A stretch of DNA of 64,000 nucleotides. Origin: an uncultured Lachnospiraceae bacterium (GTDB taxonomy: Bacteria > Bacillota > Clostridia > Lachnospirales > Lachnospiraceae). The stretch is taken from assembly GCA_910578475.1 (NCBI GenBank), contig CAJTRK010000001.1, forward strand, positions 124,001 to 188,000, read 5' to 3'. The notes under the pieces were generated by a model. The model did no database searches and was not told where the DNA came from. It worked only from the letters and a program-made list of their open reading frames with translations. The position numbers were made by a program, and so were the translations under genes. Below, piece by piece: positions 9,065 to 19,400 of this stretch. Within the stretch, counting starts at the first letter, position 1, and each line of letters begins with the position of its first letter.

Positions 9065-10234
9065 ATGGAAAAAAAGAAAGAAAAATGTATTGTTCATGTT
9101 GGAAGGTATCATCGTAAAGACGATATTCGTATTTTTTGTAAAGAGTGTAACTCCTTATTGAATGCAGGATATCGGGTATGCTATGTGACGTCAGATGTAT
9201 ACGGAGACAAAGGACAATGTGAGGTGGATGGAATTCAAATCGGATTTTATGAGAATAAGAATTTTTATCTTAGTTTCAGACGGGACATCTTGCAAATCCT
9301 GAATCAACGAAAAAAATGGATTGATGAAGTTGTTGATTATATTTTATCGTTCAATCCCGATGTTGTCCATATACATGAATACGAGATTATTTTTGTTGCC
9401 AGGCCATTGCTAAAACGAAACCGTAATCTGAAGATAGTGTATGATATTCATGAAGATAACCCACGCCAGCAGGGGGAATGGTATCGGCGAAATAAAGGGG
9501 AGCGCACAGCGAGGATTGCAGAAAAAATTGTAGAGTGCAAAGAGCGGCGTGTAATTAAAAAGTCGGCAATCGTATTTAGTGCGACGGATTATATCAGCGC
9601 ATTAATCAGTCCTTATCATAAGAACGTTCATACAGTTCGGAATTATCCGAAATCAGATGATATTATCTGTTCAAATGATGACCTGAAAGAAAGAGAAAAC
9701 ATATACTGTTATTCAGGCGGAATAACCGAAGACAGAGGGATTTCGCTGCTGACGAAGAATTCAGATGCCATCAAAGGTAAATTTTTGCTGGCGGGCAACA
9801 TGGAAAAAACATACCAGGACGCATTGGCCAAAGAATATACCGATAAGTGGAACAGCAATGTGGAATACAAAGGGTACTTAACGCGGGAACAGATTAACGG
9901 TCTGTATTCGCAAAGTGTAGTCGGCATGTGTACATTACAATTTCAGCCTAATTACATCAATGCTCTTCCCATTAAGATGTTTGAATATATGGCGGCAGGA
10001 ATCCCGGTAGTTTGTTCCAATTTTCCTTTGTGGAAGAAAATCGTAGAAGACGCGGAATGTGGAATTGCAGTAGACCCTTATGATGAGAAAGCGATTGTAG
10101 AAGCGGTCAATCTTTTACTTGGCGACAGAGACCTTGCCAAAAGACTGGGTGATAATGGACAAAAAGCAATCAGAGAAAAATACAACTGGGAGCATGAAGC
10201 GGCTACTATCGTGAACGCTTATAAAAATATTTAA
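9065..10234 (+). CDS. Glycosyltransferase family 4
   Basis: The 389-aa GT-B fold protein has the conserved GT4 C-terminal pattern IKMFEYMAAGIPVV with the acidic residue that contacts the donor sugar nucleotide, and an N-terminal acceptor domain with VVHIHEYE. It transfers an activated sugar onto a growing glycan at the cytoplasmic face. An in-frame TTG at 9026 exists, but the ATG at 9065 has an upstream AAGGGG and gives a normal family N terminus (KCIVHVGRYH). It sits between the amidotransferase and a methyltransferase. Donor and acceptor unknown. Confidence 0.85.
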   Translation: MEKKKEKCIVHVGRYHRKDDIRIFCKECNSLLNAGYRVCYVTSDVYGDKGQCEVDGIQIGFYENKNFYLSFRRDILQILNQRKKWIDEVVDYILSFNPDVVHIHEYEIIFVARPLLKRNRNLKIVYDIHEDNPRQQGEWYRRNKGERTARIAEKIVECKERRVIKKSAIVFSATDYISALISPYHKNVHTVRNYPKSDDIICSNDDLKERENIYCYSGGITEDRGISLLTKNSDAIKGKFLLAGNMEKTYQDALAKEYTDKWNSNVEYKGYLTREQINGLYSQSVVGMCTLQFQPNYINALPIKMFEYMAAGIPVVCSNFPLWKKIVEDAECGIAVDPYDEKAIVEAVNLLLGDRDLAKRLGDNGQKAIREKYNWEHEAATIVNAYKNI

Positions 10235-10257
10235 ATTCGAAAGAGAAAGGATTGCAT

Positions 10258-11235
10258 ATGGACAGAAACGTTGTTTGGGAATCAGCAGGAGGCGAAAAAA
10301 TTCCGTTTGTGCAGGTGAAAGAGATTTTTCGTGAAAAAAGTTTGTGCTCTGATGCACAAGAACAGACGAAAGATACTTTTTCGTATAAATGGAAAAGAGA
10401 AAAATCTTACGGGGGGGGTATTTGGAAATCCGATTATCATGATTGGCTGAATCATAAATATTTTCCGAATGAAAACTTTAAGGCGGAGGATATTTTTATA
10501 TCCGATTGTAAAGTTTTAGAAGCCGGCTGCGGCGCCGGCATGAGCGCAATCGCTTTGTTAGGGGATAAATTGCACAATTTAGATTATCTGGGAGTAGATA
10601 TATCGGATTCCGTGGATATTGCAAGAAAAAAATTTGAAGAATACGGGTATTCTAAAAGAAGCAGGTTTATACAATGCAATTTGAACCATATACCTGTTCA
10701 GGAGGGGAAATTCGATGTTATCTTTTCAGAAGGAGTTCTGCATCACACGGATTCGACAGAACAGGCAATTTATGATTTGGCGCCATTTTTAAAGCAAAAC
10801 GGATATTTTATGTTTTATGTGTATGCGAAAAAGTCTCCTATACGCGAGTTTTCGGACGATTATATCAGAGGCTGTTTTTCATCCAAATCCAATGATGAGA
10901 CATGGGAGGGATTAGAAGCTTTAACAAAACTGGGAAAAGCGCTTGGAGATTTGAATATAGAAATTGATGTTCCGGAGAATATTCCTTATTTGGGCATACA
11001 GAAGGGAAAAATCAACTTACAGAGACTGTTTTATTGGAATATATTCAAATGCTATTACAGACCCGATTGGAGCATTGAAGAAATGAATCATGTAAACTTT
11101 GACTGGTATCGTCCGGCTAACTGCCACAGACAGACGCCGGAAGAAGTACGGAAATGGTGTGAAAATGCGGGATTAGACGTAAGCTATATGAATGTTGAGG
11201 AAGCCGGAATTACAGTAGTGTCAAGAAAAAAATAA
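10258..11235 (+). CDS. Class I SAM-dependent methyltransferase
   Basis: The 325-aa protein has the SAM-binding glycine motif (LEAGCGAGMS, near residue 90), the acidic end of strand 2 (GVDISDSVD) and a motif-III-like FSEGVLHHT. The N-terminal 60 residues contain a G8 tract (10411-10418) read as Gly-Gly-Gly. The ATG at 10258 follows AGAAAGGA; an upstream TTG at 10252 is less likely. In a glycan locus it may methylate a sugar or be a methyltransferase-like tailoring enzyme; substrate unknown. Confidence 0.82.
   Translation: MDRNVVWESAGGEKIPFVQVKEIFREKSLCSDAQEQTKDTFSYKWKREKSYGGGIWKSDYHDWLNHKYFPNENFKAEDIFISDCKVLEAGCGAGMSAIALLGDKLHNLDYLGVDISDSVDIARKKFEEYGYSKRSRFIQCNLNHIPVQEGKFDVIFSEGVLHHTDSTEQAIYDLAPFLKQNGYFMFYVYAKKSPIREFSDDYIRGCFSSKSNDETWEGLEALTKLGKALGDLNIEIDVPENIPYLGIQKGKINLQRLFYWNIFKCYYRPDWSIEEMNHVNFDWYRPANCHRQTPEEVRKWCENAGLDVSYMNVEEAGITVVSRKK
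10411..10418 (+). repeat. G8 tract inside the methyltransferase
   Basis: Eight G bases in the N-terminal part (codons for Tyr-Gly-Gly-Gly-Ile). A one-base change in length would truncate the protein before its SAM-binding motif. It is the third G8 tract in the first 11 kb and none was noticed in the remaining 53 kb. Confidence 0.9.
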
Positions 11236-11263
11236 AAATAAATAAGACATGGAGAAAGCAAAT

Positions 11264-13141
11264 ATGTGTGGAATTGCCGGGTATTATAACTTTAAAGGTG
11301 AAACAGACCGTGAACGTTTTGAAAATATGGTCGATATCATTGAGCATCGGGGGCCTGATGACAGAGGAACCTATTTTCAGGGCGGGCTTGCATTAGGACA
11401 TCGAAGATTGTCCATTATTGATTTGAGCAAAGATGGACATCAGCCATTCTTTTACAAAGAACGATATGTAACGATATTTAACGGAGAAATTTATAATTAT
11501 AAAGAGCTGCGCGCCGAATTGAAAGAAAAAGGATATCAGTTCCGCACCAAAACGGATACGGAAGTATTGACCGCGGCATTTGACTGTTGGGGAAAAGAAT
11601 GTGTGCAGCGATTTAACGGGATGTGGGCATTCGCAATATTGGACAAAGAAAAAGAAGAGCTGTATTGTTCAAGAGACCGTTTTGGAATTAAACCATTCTA
11701 TTATTATAAAGATGGCACACAATTCATTTTTGGTTCTGAAATTAAACAGATTTTATGTATGCTGAATGAGGACCCCGCTGTAAACCAAAAACGTCTTTTG
11801 GAATTTCTGGTTTGCGGCGACCAGGACTATACGGCGGAAACCATGTTTAAGGATATTATGCAGCTGCGTGGCGGATATGAGATTACGCTGAATCTGAAAA
11901 ATAAAGAAATCCGATTAAACCAGTATTATAATTTGGAAAAGAAAAACATCAGGTATGATTCTTACAAAGCGGATTGTCATAAATTCAAAAAGGCGTTTGA
12001 AAACTCCATCCGGTTAAGAATGCGCGCAGACGTACCGGTCGGATATTGCCTGTCAGGCGGGCTGGACAGTTCTTCCATCGTAAGCGTTGCCAACGAATTG
12101 GTGAAAAAGTCCGGGAAAAAAGTGGAACAGCATGCGGTTTCCTCCTGCTTTGAGGACAAAGCGTATGATGAACAGGAGTACATTGACGAAGTCATTAAAA
12201 GTACCAATATTTATTCCCACAGAATATATCCCGACGGTTCGACGCTGTTTGATGAGGTGGACAAGATTATCTGGCATATGGATGAACCATTTGGAAGCAC
12301 CTCCATTTATGCACAGTGGAATGTCTTCAGAGAAGCCAGAAAAAATGGTCTGACAGTTATGTTGGACGGGCAGGGTGCGGACGAGCAGCTTGCAGGGTAT
12401 TCGGCTTTTTATGGCGTACATTTTGCAGATTTATTAAAGCGGCGTAAGTATATATCTTTCTGGAGGGAAGTCAGAGCATATAAGAAGCTGCGCGCTTCGA
12501 CAGAAGCCCATGTAAACGCAAAACAGATTGTGCTTGCTGCGGTAGCCGCTGCACATGCGCCGAAAAATGTACACAATATTCTGAGCGAAACCTATTTGGC
12601 GTCACTGGGGCTGCCGTTTTCAGCAGAACAATTAAAAGAAGTGTATCAGGACAGAAATATTTATCCGATGGGCGATTCCAAACAGTATATTTTAGACAGT
12701 ATGCAATGCGGCATGCAGGCGCTGCTGCACTTTGAAGACCGTGATTCCATGGCATTTTCTATTGAATCCCGTGTTCCTTTTCTGGATTATGAATTGGTGG
12801 AAGCAGTTTTTGAAACGCCGTTTGAGCATAAAATCAGAAAAGGAATTACAAAAGCGGTTCTTCGCGATGGCCTGAGAGGGATACTTCCCGATAAAATCCG
12901 CACCCGGTACAGCAAACTGGGATTTACCACACCGGAAGATAAGTGGATTAACGATAATTACGAACAGTACAGGAAGGAACTGGAGAACTCCTGTGAGGCG
13001 CTCGCTCCCTTGCTGGAGAAAGAGCGGGTTATGGAGTGGTTTGATAAAAATAAAGGAAAAGTAGCCAGAGGCGATTTTATGATTTGGAGGATTATCTGTG
13101 CGGGAAGATGGGCCAGAATCTTTCATGTCAATATGGTATAA
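11264..13141 (+). CDS. asnB: Asparagine synthase (glutamine-hydrolysing) family amidotransferase, second copy
   Basis: The 625-aa protein begins MCGIAGYY. The catalytic Cys must be residue 2 after Met removal, which fixes the start at 11264 (GGAGAA 8 bp upstream) rather than the in-frame ATG at 11249. RGPDD, the glutamine-binding region and the synthetase P-loop SGGLDSS (residues 264-270) are intact. It is clearly diverged from the copy at 7.1-9.0 kb, which argues against a recent duplication and for separate substrates, perhaps different sugar acids (inference). Confidence 0.88.
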   Translation: MCGIAGYYNFKGETDRERFENMVDIIEHRGPDDRGTYFQGGLALGHRRLSIIDLSKDGHQPFFYKERYVTIFNGEIYNYKELRAELKEKGYQFRTKTDTEVLTAAFDCWGKECVQRFNGMWAFAILDKEKEELYCSRDRFGIKPFYYYKDGTQFIFGSEIKQILCMLNEDPAVNQKRLLEFLVCGDQDYTAETMFKDIMQLRGGYEITLNLKNKEIRLNQYYNLEKKNIRYDSYKADCHKFKKAFENSIRLRMRADVPVGYCLSGGLDSSSIVSVANELVKKSGKKVEQHAVSSCFEDKAYDEQEYIDEVIKSTNIYSHRIYPDGSTLFDEVDKIIWHMDEPFGSTSIYAQWNVFREARKNGLTVMLDGQGADEQLAGYSAFYGVHFADLLKRRKYISFWREVRAYKKLRASTEAHVNAKQIVLAAVAAAHAPKNVHNILSETYLASLGLPFSAEQLKEVYQDRNIYPMGDSKQYILDSMQCGMQALLHFEDRDSMAFSIESRVPFLDYELVEAVFETPFEHKIRKGITKAVLRDGLRGILPDKIRTRYSKLGFTTPEDKWINDNYEQYRKELENSCEALAPLLEKERVMEWFDKNKGKVARGDFMIWRIICAGRWARIFHVNMV

Positions 13142-13173
13142 TTTTTACAGGAACGTATCGGAGGATTATCAGG

Positions 13174-14610
13174 ATGTACGATATCATTATCATAGGCGGC
13201 GGCGTATCGGGAGCGGCTATCGCGCGTGAATTATCCCGTTATAAGGCTGAAATATGCCTGGTAGAAAAGGAAGAAGATGTTTGCAGCGGAACCTCTAAGG
13301 CAAACAGCGCTATTATACATGCGGGATATGATGCCGTGCCGGGCACATTAAAGGCGAAACTTAATGTGCGCGGAAATGAAATGATGGAGGAACTTGCAAA
13401 AGACCTGGATTTTCCGTTTAAACGAAACGGTTCCCTTGTTTTATGCCGGAATGAAGAAGATATGCCCGCTTTGCAGATGCTTCTTGAAAGAGGAACAGAA
13501 AACGGAGTTAAGGGGCTTCGGATACTGAATAAGGCGGAAGTGCTCACAATGGAACCCAATGCCGCCGATAACATTCATGCTGCCTTATATGCGCCGACAG
13601 GGGGAATTGTCTGCCCGTTTGAACTGAATATAGCATTAGCCGAAAGTGCATACATGAACGGCGTTGCGTTCAGGTTTCAGACGGAGGTGCAGGATATTAA
13701 AAAGACCCCGGACGGTTTTGCATTATACACAAATCAGGGAAAACTGGAAACGAAATGTGTAGTAAACGCGGCGGGTGTCTATGCAGATAAAATTCATAAT
13801 ATGGTGAGTGAGAAGAAACTCCATATAGTCCCGCGGGCCGGAGAATACTGTCTGATGGACAAAGGAACCGGAAGCCATGTTAGCAGAACGATTTTCACGC
13901 TGCCCGGGAAGTTTGGAAAAGGGATTCTTGTCACACCGACAATTCACGGCAATCTTTTGATAGGCCCAACGGCTGTTGATATTGAAGATAAAGAAGGAAC
14001 GAATACAACGCGGGAAGGGCTGCGTCAGGTAATGGAAAAAGCTGCAGTCAGTGTAAAGAATCTGCCTGTATCCCAGATAATTACATCGTTTGCCGGTCTG
14101 CGTGCACATGCGGCGCAGGATGATTTTATTATCGGAGAAGCAGAAGATGCAGAGGGATTTATCGACTGTGCGGGAATAGAATCGCCCGGCCTGACAAGCT
14201 GTCCGGCGATTGGAGAAATGACGGCGGAATTGCTCAGAAATAAGATGGGACTGGAAGAGAAAGATAATTTTATTTCAACGAGAAAAGGAATTTTAAAACC
14301 GGCAAGACTCAGCAGAGAAGACAGGATTGCATTGATAAAAGAAAAGCCCGCATACGGTAATATTATCTGCCGCTGTGAAATGATTTCCGAAGGGGAAATC
14401 ATAGACGCGGTTACGCGGCCGCTTGGCGCGAAATCTATTGATGGCATTAAACGAAGGACAAGAGCTGGAATGGGAAGATGCCAGTCAGGCTTTTGCCTGC
14501 CGGGAACAATGGAGATTCTTTCGAGAGAAGGGAAACTGGATATACTTGATATCGGTAAATCCGGCAAAGGTTCACAGCTGCTTACCGGAAGGAACAAGGA
14601 TGTTTTGTAA
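13174..14610 (+). CDS. GlpA/LhgO-like FAD-dependent oxidoreductase with C-terminal BFD-like [2Fe-2S] domain
   Basis: The 478-aa protein has an N-terminal FAD-binding GGGVSG motif (residues 8-13), a DAO-fold body and, from about residue 398, a Cys-rich segment (CRCEM then CQSGFC) typical of the bacterioferritin-associated ferredoxin-like domain. It is the first gene of a standard Clostridia trio (this protein, a second FAD/NAD oxidoreductase, a DUF1667 protein), usually annotated as an anaerobic glycerol-3-phosphate dehydrogenase system or relative. Substrate in this organism is inferred only. The ATG at 13174 follows GGAGG; a longer in-frame reading overlaps the asparagine synthase gene and is unlikely. 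Confidence 0.85.
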   Translation: MYDIIIIGGGVSGAAIARELSRYKAEICLVEKEEDVCSGTSKANSAIIHAGYDAVPGTLKAKLNVRGNEMMEELAKDLDFPFKRNGSLVLCRNEEDMPALQMLLERGTENGVKGLRILNKAEVLTMEPNAADNIHAALYAPTGGIVCPFELNIALAESAYMNGVAFRFQTEVQDIKKTPDGFALYTNQGKLETKCVVNAAGVYADKIHNMVSEKKLHIVPRAGEYCLMDKGTGSHVSRTIFTLPGKFGKGILVTPTIHGNLLIGPTAVDIEDKEGTNTTREGLRQVMEKAAVSVKNLPVSQIITSFAGLRAHAAQDDFIIGEAEDAEGFIDCAGIESPGLTSCPAIGEMTAELLRNKMGLEEKDNFISTRKGILKPARLSREDRIALIKEKPAYGNIICRCEMISEGEIIDAVTRPLGAKSIDGIKRRTRAGMGRCQSGFCLPGTMEILSREGKLDILDIGKSGKGSQLLTGRNKDVL

Positions 14611-14624
14611 GGAGAAAATAAAAC

Positions 14625-15893
14625 ATGGAAACATATGATATAGTGATTATCGGAGGTGGACCGGCAGGCCTTGCAGCGGCTGTCTCAGCCAGACAAAACG
14701 GCATGGACAGGATTGTCATTTTAGACAGGAATCCTGAGTTGGGCGGTATTTTAAACCAATGTATTCACAACGGTTTCGGACTCCATACTTTTCAGGAAGA
14801 ATTGACCGGACCGGAGTATGCAGGAAGATTTATTAAGCTGGTAAAAGAAGCAGGCATTGAATATAGATTAAATACTATGGTCACAGATGTGACTCCTGAA
14901 AAAGTGGTTGAAGCAACAAACCGTGAAGACGGCCTGTTTCAAATTCAGGCAAAAGCAGTTATTTTGGCAATGGGATGCCGGGAGAGAGCCAGAGGGGCGC
15001 TCAATATCCCGGGATATCGCCCGGCCGGTATTTACAGTGCGGGTACAGCGCAGAGATTCATTAATATGGAAGGCTGTATGCCCGGCAGAGAGGTGGTTAT
15101 TCTCGGCTCAGGCGATATCGGTCTGATTATGGCGAGAAGGATGACTTTGGAAGGTGCGAGAGTGAAGCTTGTTGCCGAATTGATGCCATATTCCGGGGGA
15201 TTAAACAGGAATATTGTACAGTGTCTTGATGACTATGGGATTCCGTTAAAACTACGCCATACGATAATAGAAATCAAAGGAAAAGAACGGGTAGAAGGGA
15301 TTGTTCTGGCGGAGGTTGATAATAACGGGAAACCGATTCCCGGCACAGAAGAATCCTGTTCTTGCGACACAATTTTGCTTTCCGTAGGTTTGATACCGGA
15401 AAATGAGATTTCCCGTAAAATGGGTATCGAAATGAATCCTGTGACATCGGGACCGAAAGTGAATGAAAGTTTTGAGACGAATATAGAAGGTGTATTTGCC
15501 TGCGGAAATGTTCTGCATGTACATGATTTGGTTGATTTTGTTTCAGAAGAAGCGGCAATTGCCGGGAAAAATGCGGCTATATTTGTAAAAGAAGAAAATG
15601 CGGAGAAAACGGCGGGACAGATAATCAGGCTGAATCCGTCGGAAGGGATTAAGTACATTGTTCCGGAAACAATTGACATCACGCGTATGGGCGAAAAGCT
15701 TACGCTGCGTTTTCGCGTGGATAATGTTTATAAAGACTCATATATAAGCGTATATTTTGATGAAGAAAGAATATTGCATCGAAAAACCCGGATAGCGGTT
15801 CCGGGACAGATGGAAAAGATTTCATTATCCAATGCACAGATTTCCCCCTATCCGGATTTGAAAACGATAACCGTAAAAGTCGAAAGAGAATAA
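14625..15893 (+). CDS. FAD/NAD(P)-dependent oxidoreductase, second subunit
   Basis: The 422-aa pyridine-nucleotide-disulfide-reductase fold protein has an FAD motif IIGGGPAGLAAA near the N terminus and a second dinucleotide motif ILGSGDIGLIMARR near residue 155. The late FAD motif EGVFACGNVLHVHDLVD is present. There is no CxxxxC redox disulfide near the FAD motif. It likely passes electrons between NAD(P) and the GlpA-like partner. It starts 14 bp after the partner with AAGGAGAAAATA upstream, so the two are one operon. Confidence 0.85.
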   Translation: METYDIVIIGGGPAGLAAAVSARQNGMDRIVILDRNPELGGILNQCIHNGFGLHTFQEELTGPEYAGRFIKLVKEAGIEYRLNTMVTDVTPEKVVEATNREDGLFQIQAKAVILAMGCRERARGALNIPGYRPAGIYSAGTAQRFINMEGCMPGREVVILGSGDIGLIMARRMTLEGARVKLVAELMPYSGGLNRNIVQCLDDYGIPLKLRHTIIEIKGKERVEGIVLAEVDNNGKPIPGTEESCSCDTILLSVGLIPENEISRKMGIEMNPVTSGPKVNESFETNIEGVFACGNVLHVHDLVDFVSEEAAIAGKNAAIFVKEENAEKTAGQIIRLNPSEGIKYIVPETIDITRMGEKLTLRFRVDNVYKDSYISVYFDEERILHRKTRIAVPGQMEKISLSNAQISPYPDLKTITVKVERE

Positions 15894-15938
15894 CCTTTTT
15901 TTTACAGGGGAAGCGGTTTGAGAAAGGCAGGGATTCGT

Positions 15939-16304
15939 ATGGAAGAAAAAAAGTTGACATGTATTAATTGCCCGATGGGATGTTCACTTGTTGTCGAAAT
16001 AGATGGAGATGAGGTTCTGCATGTGAGCGGAAACAGTTGTAAATTCGGAGATATTTATGCGCGCAGCGAAGTAATGAATCCAACCAGGATTGTGACTTCC
16101 ACGGTAGAGGTGACAGGCGGAAATCTGGGATTTGTGCCTGTAAAAACAGCTGAGGGCATTCCCAAAAGAAAGATTATGGAGTGCATGAAAATGCTGAAAA
16201 CGGTATGTGTATCAGCGCCGGTTCACACAGGAGATATCGTTGCCGAAAATATTGCAGACACGGGCGTAAATGTTGTTGCGACGAAGGATGTTGAGATGGT
16301 TTGA
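15939..16304 (+). CDS. DUF1667 family protein (small Cys-rich partner of the oxidoreductases)
   Basis: The 121-aa protein has a Cys cluster at its start (CINCPMGC) and a further Cys in GNSCKFGD. It ends in the usual DUF1667 pattern PVHTGDIVAENIA. The family always follows the two FAD oxidoreductases of this trio; the Cys residues suggest an iron-sulfur or zinc site and an electron-transfer role, but this is not proven. An in-frame TTG at 15918 is possible; the ATG at 15939 is the family-like start. Confidence 0.85.
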   Translation: MEEKKLTCINCPMGCSLVVEIDGDEVLHVSGNSCKFGDIYARSEVMNPTRIVTSTVEVTGGNLGFVPVKTAEGIPKRKIMECMKMLKTVCVSAPVHTGDIVAENIADTGVNVVATKDVEMV

Positions 16305-16313
16305 TAATTATAT

Positions 16314-16353
16314 AATGCTAAGCGCGGATTAAGCCCCGCTGCTTGGCATTTTT
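16314..16353 (+). terminator. Rho-independent terminator of the oxidoreductase/DUF1667 operon
   Basis: AATGCTAAGC pairs with GCTTGGCATT, extended by GCGG/CCGC, and is followed by a short T run. It ends the trio operon and separates it from the fucokinase gene. Confidence 0.8.
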
Positions 16354-16427
16354 ACAAAACGACAGAATAACGATTCCACCAGAGTAACGTTAAGTTGAAC
16401 AATTTTCAGAAACCCCGGAGGTAAACT

Positions 16428-19400
16428 ATGCACCCAATATCATCCTTATTTTTGTCCCAATCCTATCAGGACGCATGGGCGGATTACAGCCGCGCCCTTG
16501 TAAGTCCGCAGTTTGTGCATTGGGATTACGTTATTTTAACCGCGTCCAATGAGCAGCAGGCGGAAGGCTTTGAGGCACAGCTTGAAGAACGCCGGCAGGC
16601 GGGATTTCTGCCACCGGAGACCCGGTTTGCCGTTATTCCGGACCCGATGGGAAAACGGGTGGGCAGCGGCGGCGCGACGTTGGGCGTTTTAAAATATGTG
16701 GCGGAACAGACCGGAAAGACAGATTTTTCAGGGCTGCGTATTTTGGTGATTCACTCCGGCGGCGACAGCAAGAGAGTGCCCCAATATTCTGCGCTTGGGA
16801 AACTGTTTTCTCCCGTGCCGCATGAACTGCCGAACGGGCGGGCGTCTACGCTTTTCGATGAATTTATGATTGCGATGGCGACTGTGCCTTCGCGGGTCAG
16901 AGAAGGAATGCTGCTTCTTTCCGGAGATGTACTGCTTCTTTTCAATCCGCTTTTGATTGATTACTCCGGGAAAAATGCGGCGGCGATTTCTTTTAAGGAG
17001 AATGTGAAGACCGGTAAAAACCATGGGGTGTTTTTGCGGGGAGAAGACGGGAATGTCCGGAAGTTCATGCACAAGCAGACGGTGGAAACCCTGCGGGAAT
17101 GCGGGGCGGTGAATGAACAGGACTGCGTGGACATTGATACCGGAGCCATTATTTTTTCCAAAGAAATGCTCGCGGCGCTTTATCGATTAATTTCCAAAGA
17201 GGGAAAATTCGACGGAGAATGCTTTGCGGAGTTAGTCAATGAAAAGGTACGGCTGTCGCTTTATGGAGATTTTTTATATCCGCTGGCAGCGGATTCTACG
17301 CTTGAAGATTTTTACAAAGAAACTCCGGAAGGCTCTTTTTGTCCGGAGCTTCAGGCAGCACGAAGAAAAATATGGGAAACGCTTCGGCCGTTCCGCATGA
17401 AACTCCTGCGGCTTGTCCCCGCAAAATTTATTCATTTTGGAACGACCGGGGAAATCCTGGAGCTGATGAGCAGCGGGGTGGCGGATTACATAGACCTGGG
17501 GTGGAGCAGGCATGTGGGAAGCAGTTTTGACAGCCAGGCGGCAGGCTACAACAGCGTTCTTTCCAGCCAGGCGGTATGTGGGCAGAATTGTTATCTGGAG
17601 GTGAGCTATGTCCATCATAAGGCGGAGCTTGGGGATAATGTGCTGCTTTCCTATATCGATGTTTATGACGAAAAAATTCCTTCCAATGTGGTAGTGCACG
17701 GATTGAAGCAGAAAGACGGAAACTTTGTGGCCAGAATTTACGGGACGGAGGATAATCCGAAGGCCGTTTTTCATGATAGCAAAGAAGACGGCGCGGGGGC
17801 GGACAACTGTCTCTTTCTGGGACTTCCGTTCCGTCAGCTTATAGAAAAAAACGGCATCACAGCAGAGGAACTGTGGGAGGAAGGAGAGGAGCATACCATT
17901 TGGAATGCCCGGCTTTATCCCGCCTGTGCGACGATTCGGGAAGCGCTTCGTGCTTCTTTGAACTTATATGCCATGACCCGTGGGAACGGGGATGTTTCAG
18001 AATGGAGAAGCCAAAAGAGAAAAAGTCTCTGTTCCGGCTTTAACGAAGCAGACGCGCATGCGCTGATTGCGTGGGAAAAACGCATGGGAGAGCTGGTACA
18101 GATGGACAGGCTTTCCAAGCTGATTCGGGCCGGGGGGCAGGCTGCCCAGGGCATTGAAATCTTGAAAACGCGAAAACTCTCACCCGTTCAGGAAGAATGG
18201 CTTGAAAAACATCTGCAGAGAGCGGATTTTGGTGAAAGGATGCGGCTGCATTATTATGTAGGAACAGCGCTTGGCGGGGCAGCAGGAGATAAGCAGATTG
18301 GCGAATGCTTCCGCTGCATCGGCGCGGAGGTGCTTGCATCCACACTGGAAAACCTGCAGGTAAACGGGGACTGCCGTATTGTGACGGAAAAACATCGGGT
18401 GTCCCTTCCCCTTAGAGTGAACTGGGGCGGCGGCTGGAGCGATACACCGCCTTATTGTAATGAAAAGGGCGGCACGGTTTTAAATGCGGCCATATTGCTG
18501 AATGGGAAAAGGCCGGTGGAAGTGGCGCTTGAAAGGATTCCCGAACCAAAGATTATTTTTGACAGCCGGGATATGGATGTGTATGGAGAGTTCGAGGAAA
18601 TTACGGCGCTGCAGCAGACCGGTGACCCTTATGACCCTTTTGCCCTGCAGAAAGCGGCGCTTTTGGCCTGTGGCATTCTGCCCATGAAAGGCGGGAATCT
18701 GAAAGAAATATTAAACCGCATGGGCGGCGGTTTCTTAATGCGCTCAGAGGTAACCGGAGTGCCCAAAGGAAGCGGTCTCGGAACGAGCAGCATTCTGGCG
18801 GCCGCCTGTGTGAAAGCATTGCTTGAGTTTACCGGCATTTCGTATGACGAAGAGCAGCTTTACAGCACGGTGCTCTGCATGGAACAGATTATGTCCACAG
18901 GAGGAGGCTGGCAGGACCAGGTAGGCGGTATTACAGAAGGCATTAAATATACGACTGCCGCGCCGGGAATCCGGCAGAACATGAAAGTGCATCATATCCG
19001 TCTTCCGGAAGAAACGCAGAAAGAACTGGGTGAAAGATTTGCCCTGATTTATACCGGGCAGCGCAGGCTGGCAAGAAACCTGCTCCGGGATGTGGTAGGG
19101 AATTATATCGGTAACGAGCCCGATACGGTATATGCTCTAAATGAGATACAAAAGGCAGCTGCCCTGATGGCCTTTGAGCTGTGCAGGGGGCATGTGGATG
19201 ATTTTGCGCGGCTGCTTGGCCGGCATTGGGAGTTGTCTCAAAAGATTGACAAGGGAAGCACGAATATTCTGATTGACCAGATTTTTGACAGCATTTCGGA
19301 TTTGATTGATGGCCGGATGATTTGCGGTGCGGGCGGAGGAGGCTTTCTGCAGGTAGTTTTGAAGAAAGGAATCTCAAAAGAGATGCTTCACGACAGGCTG

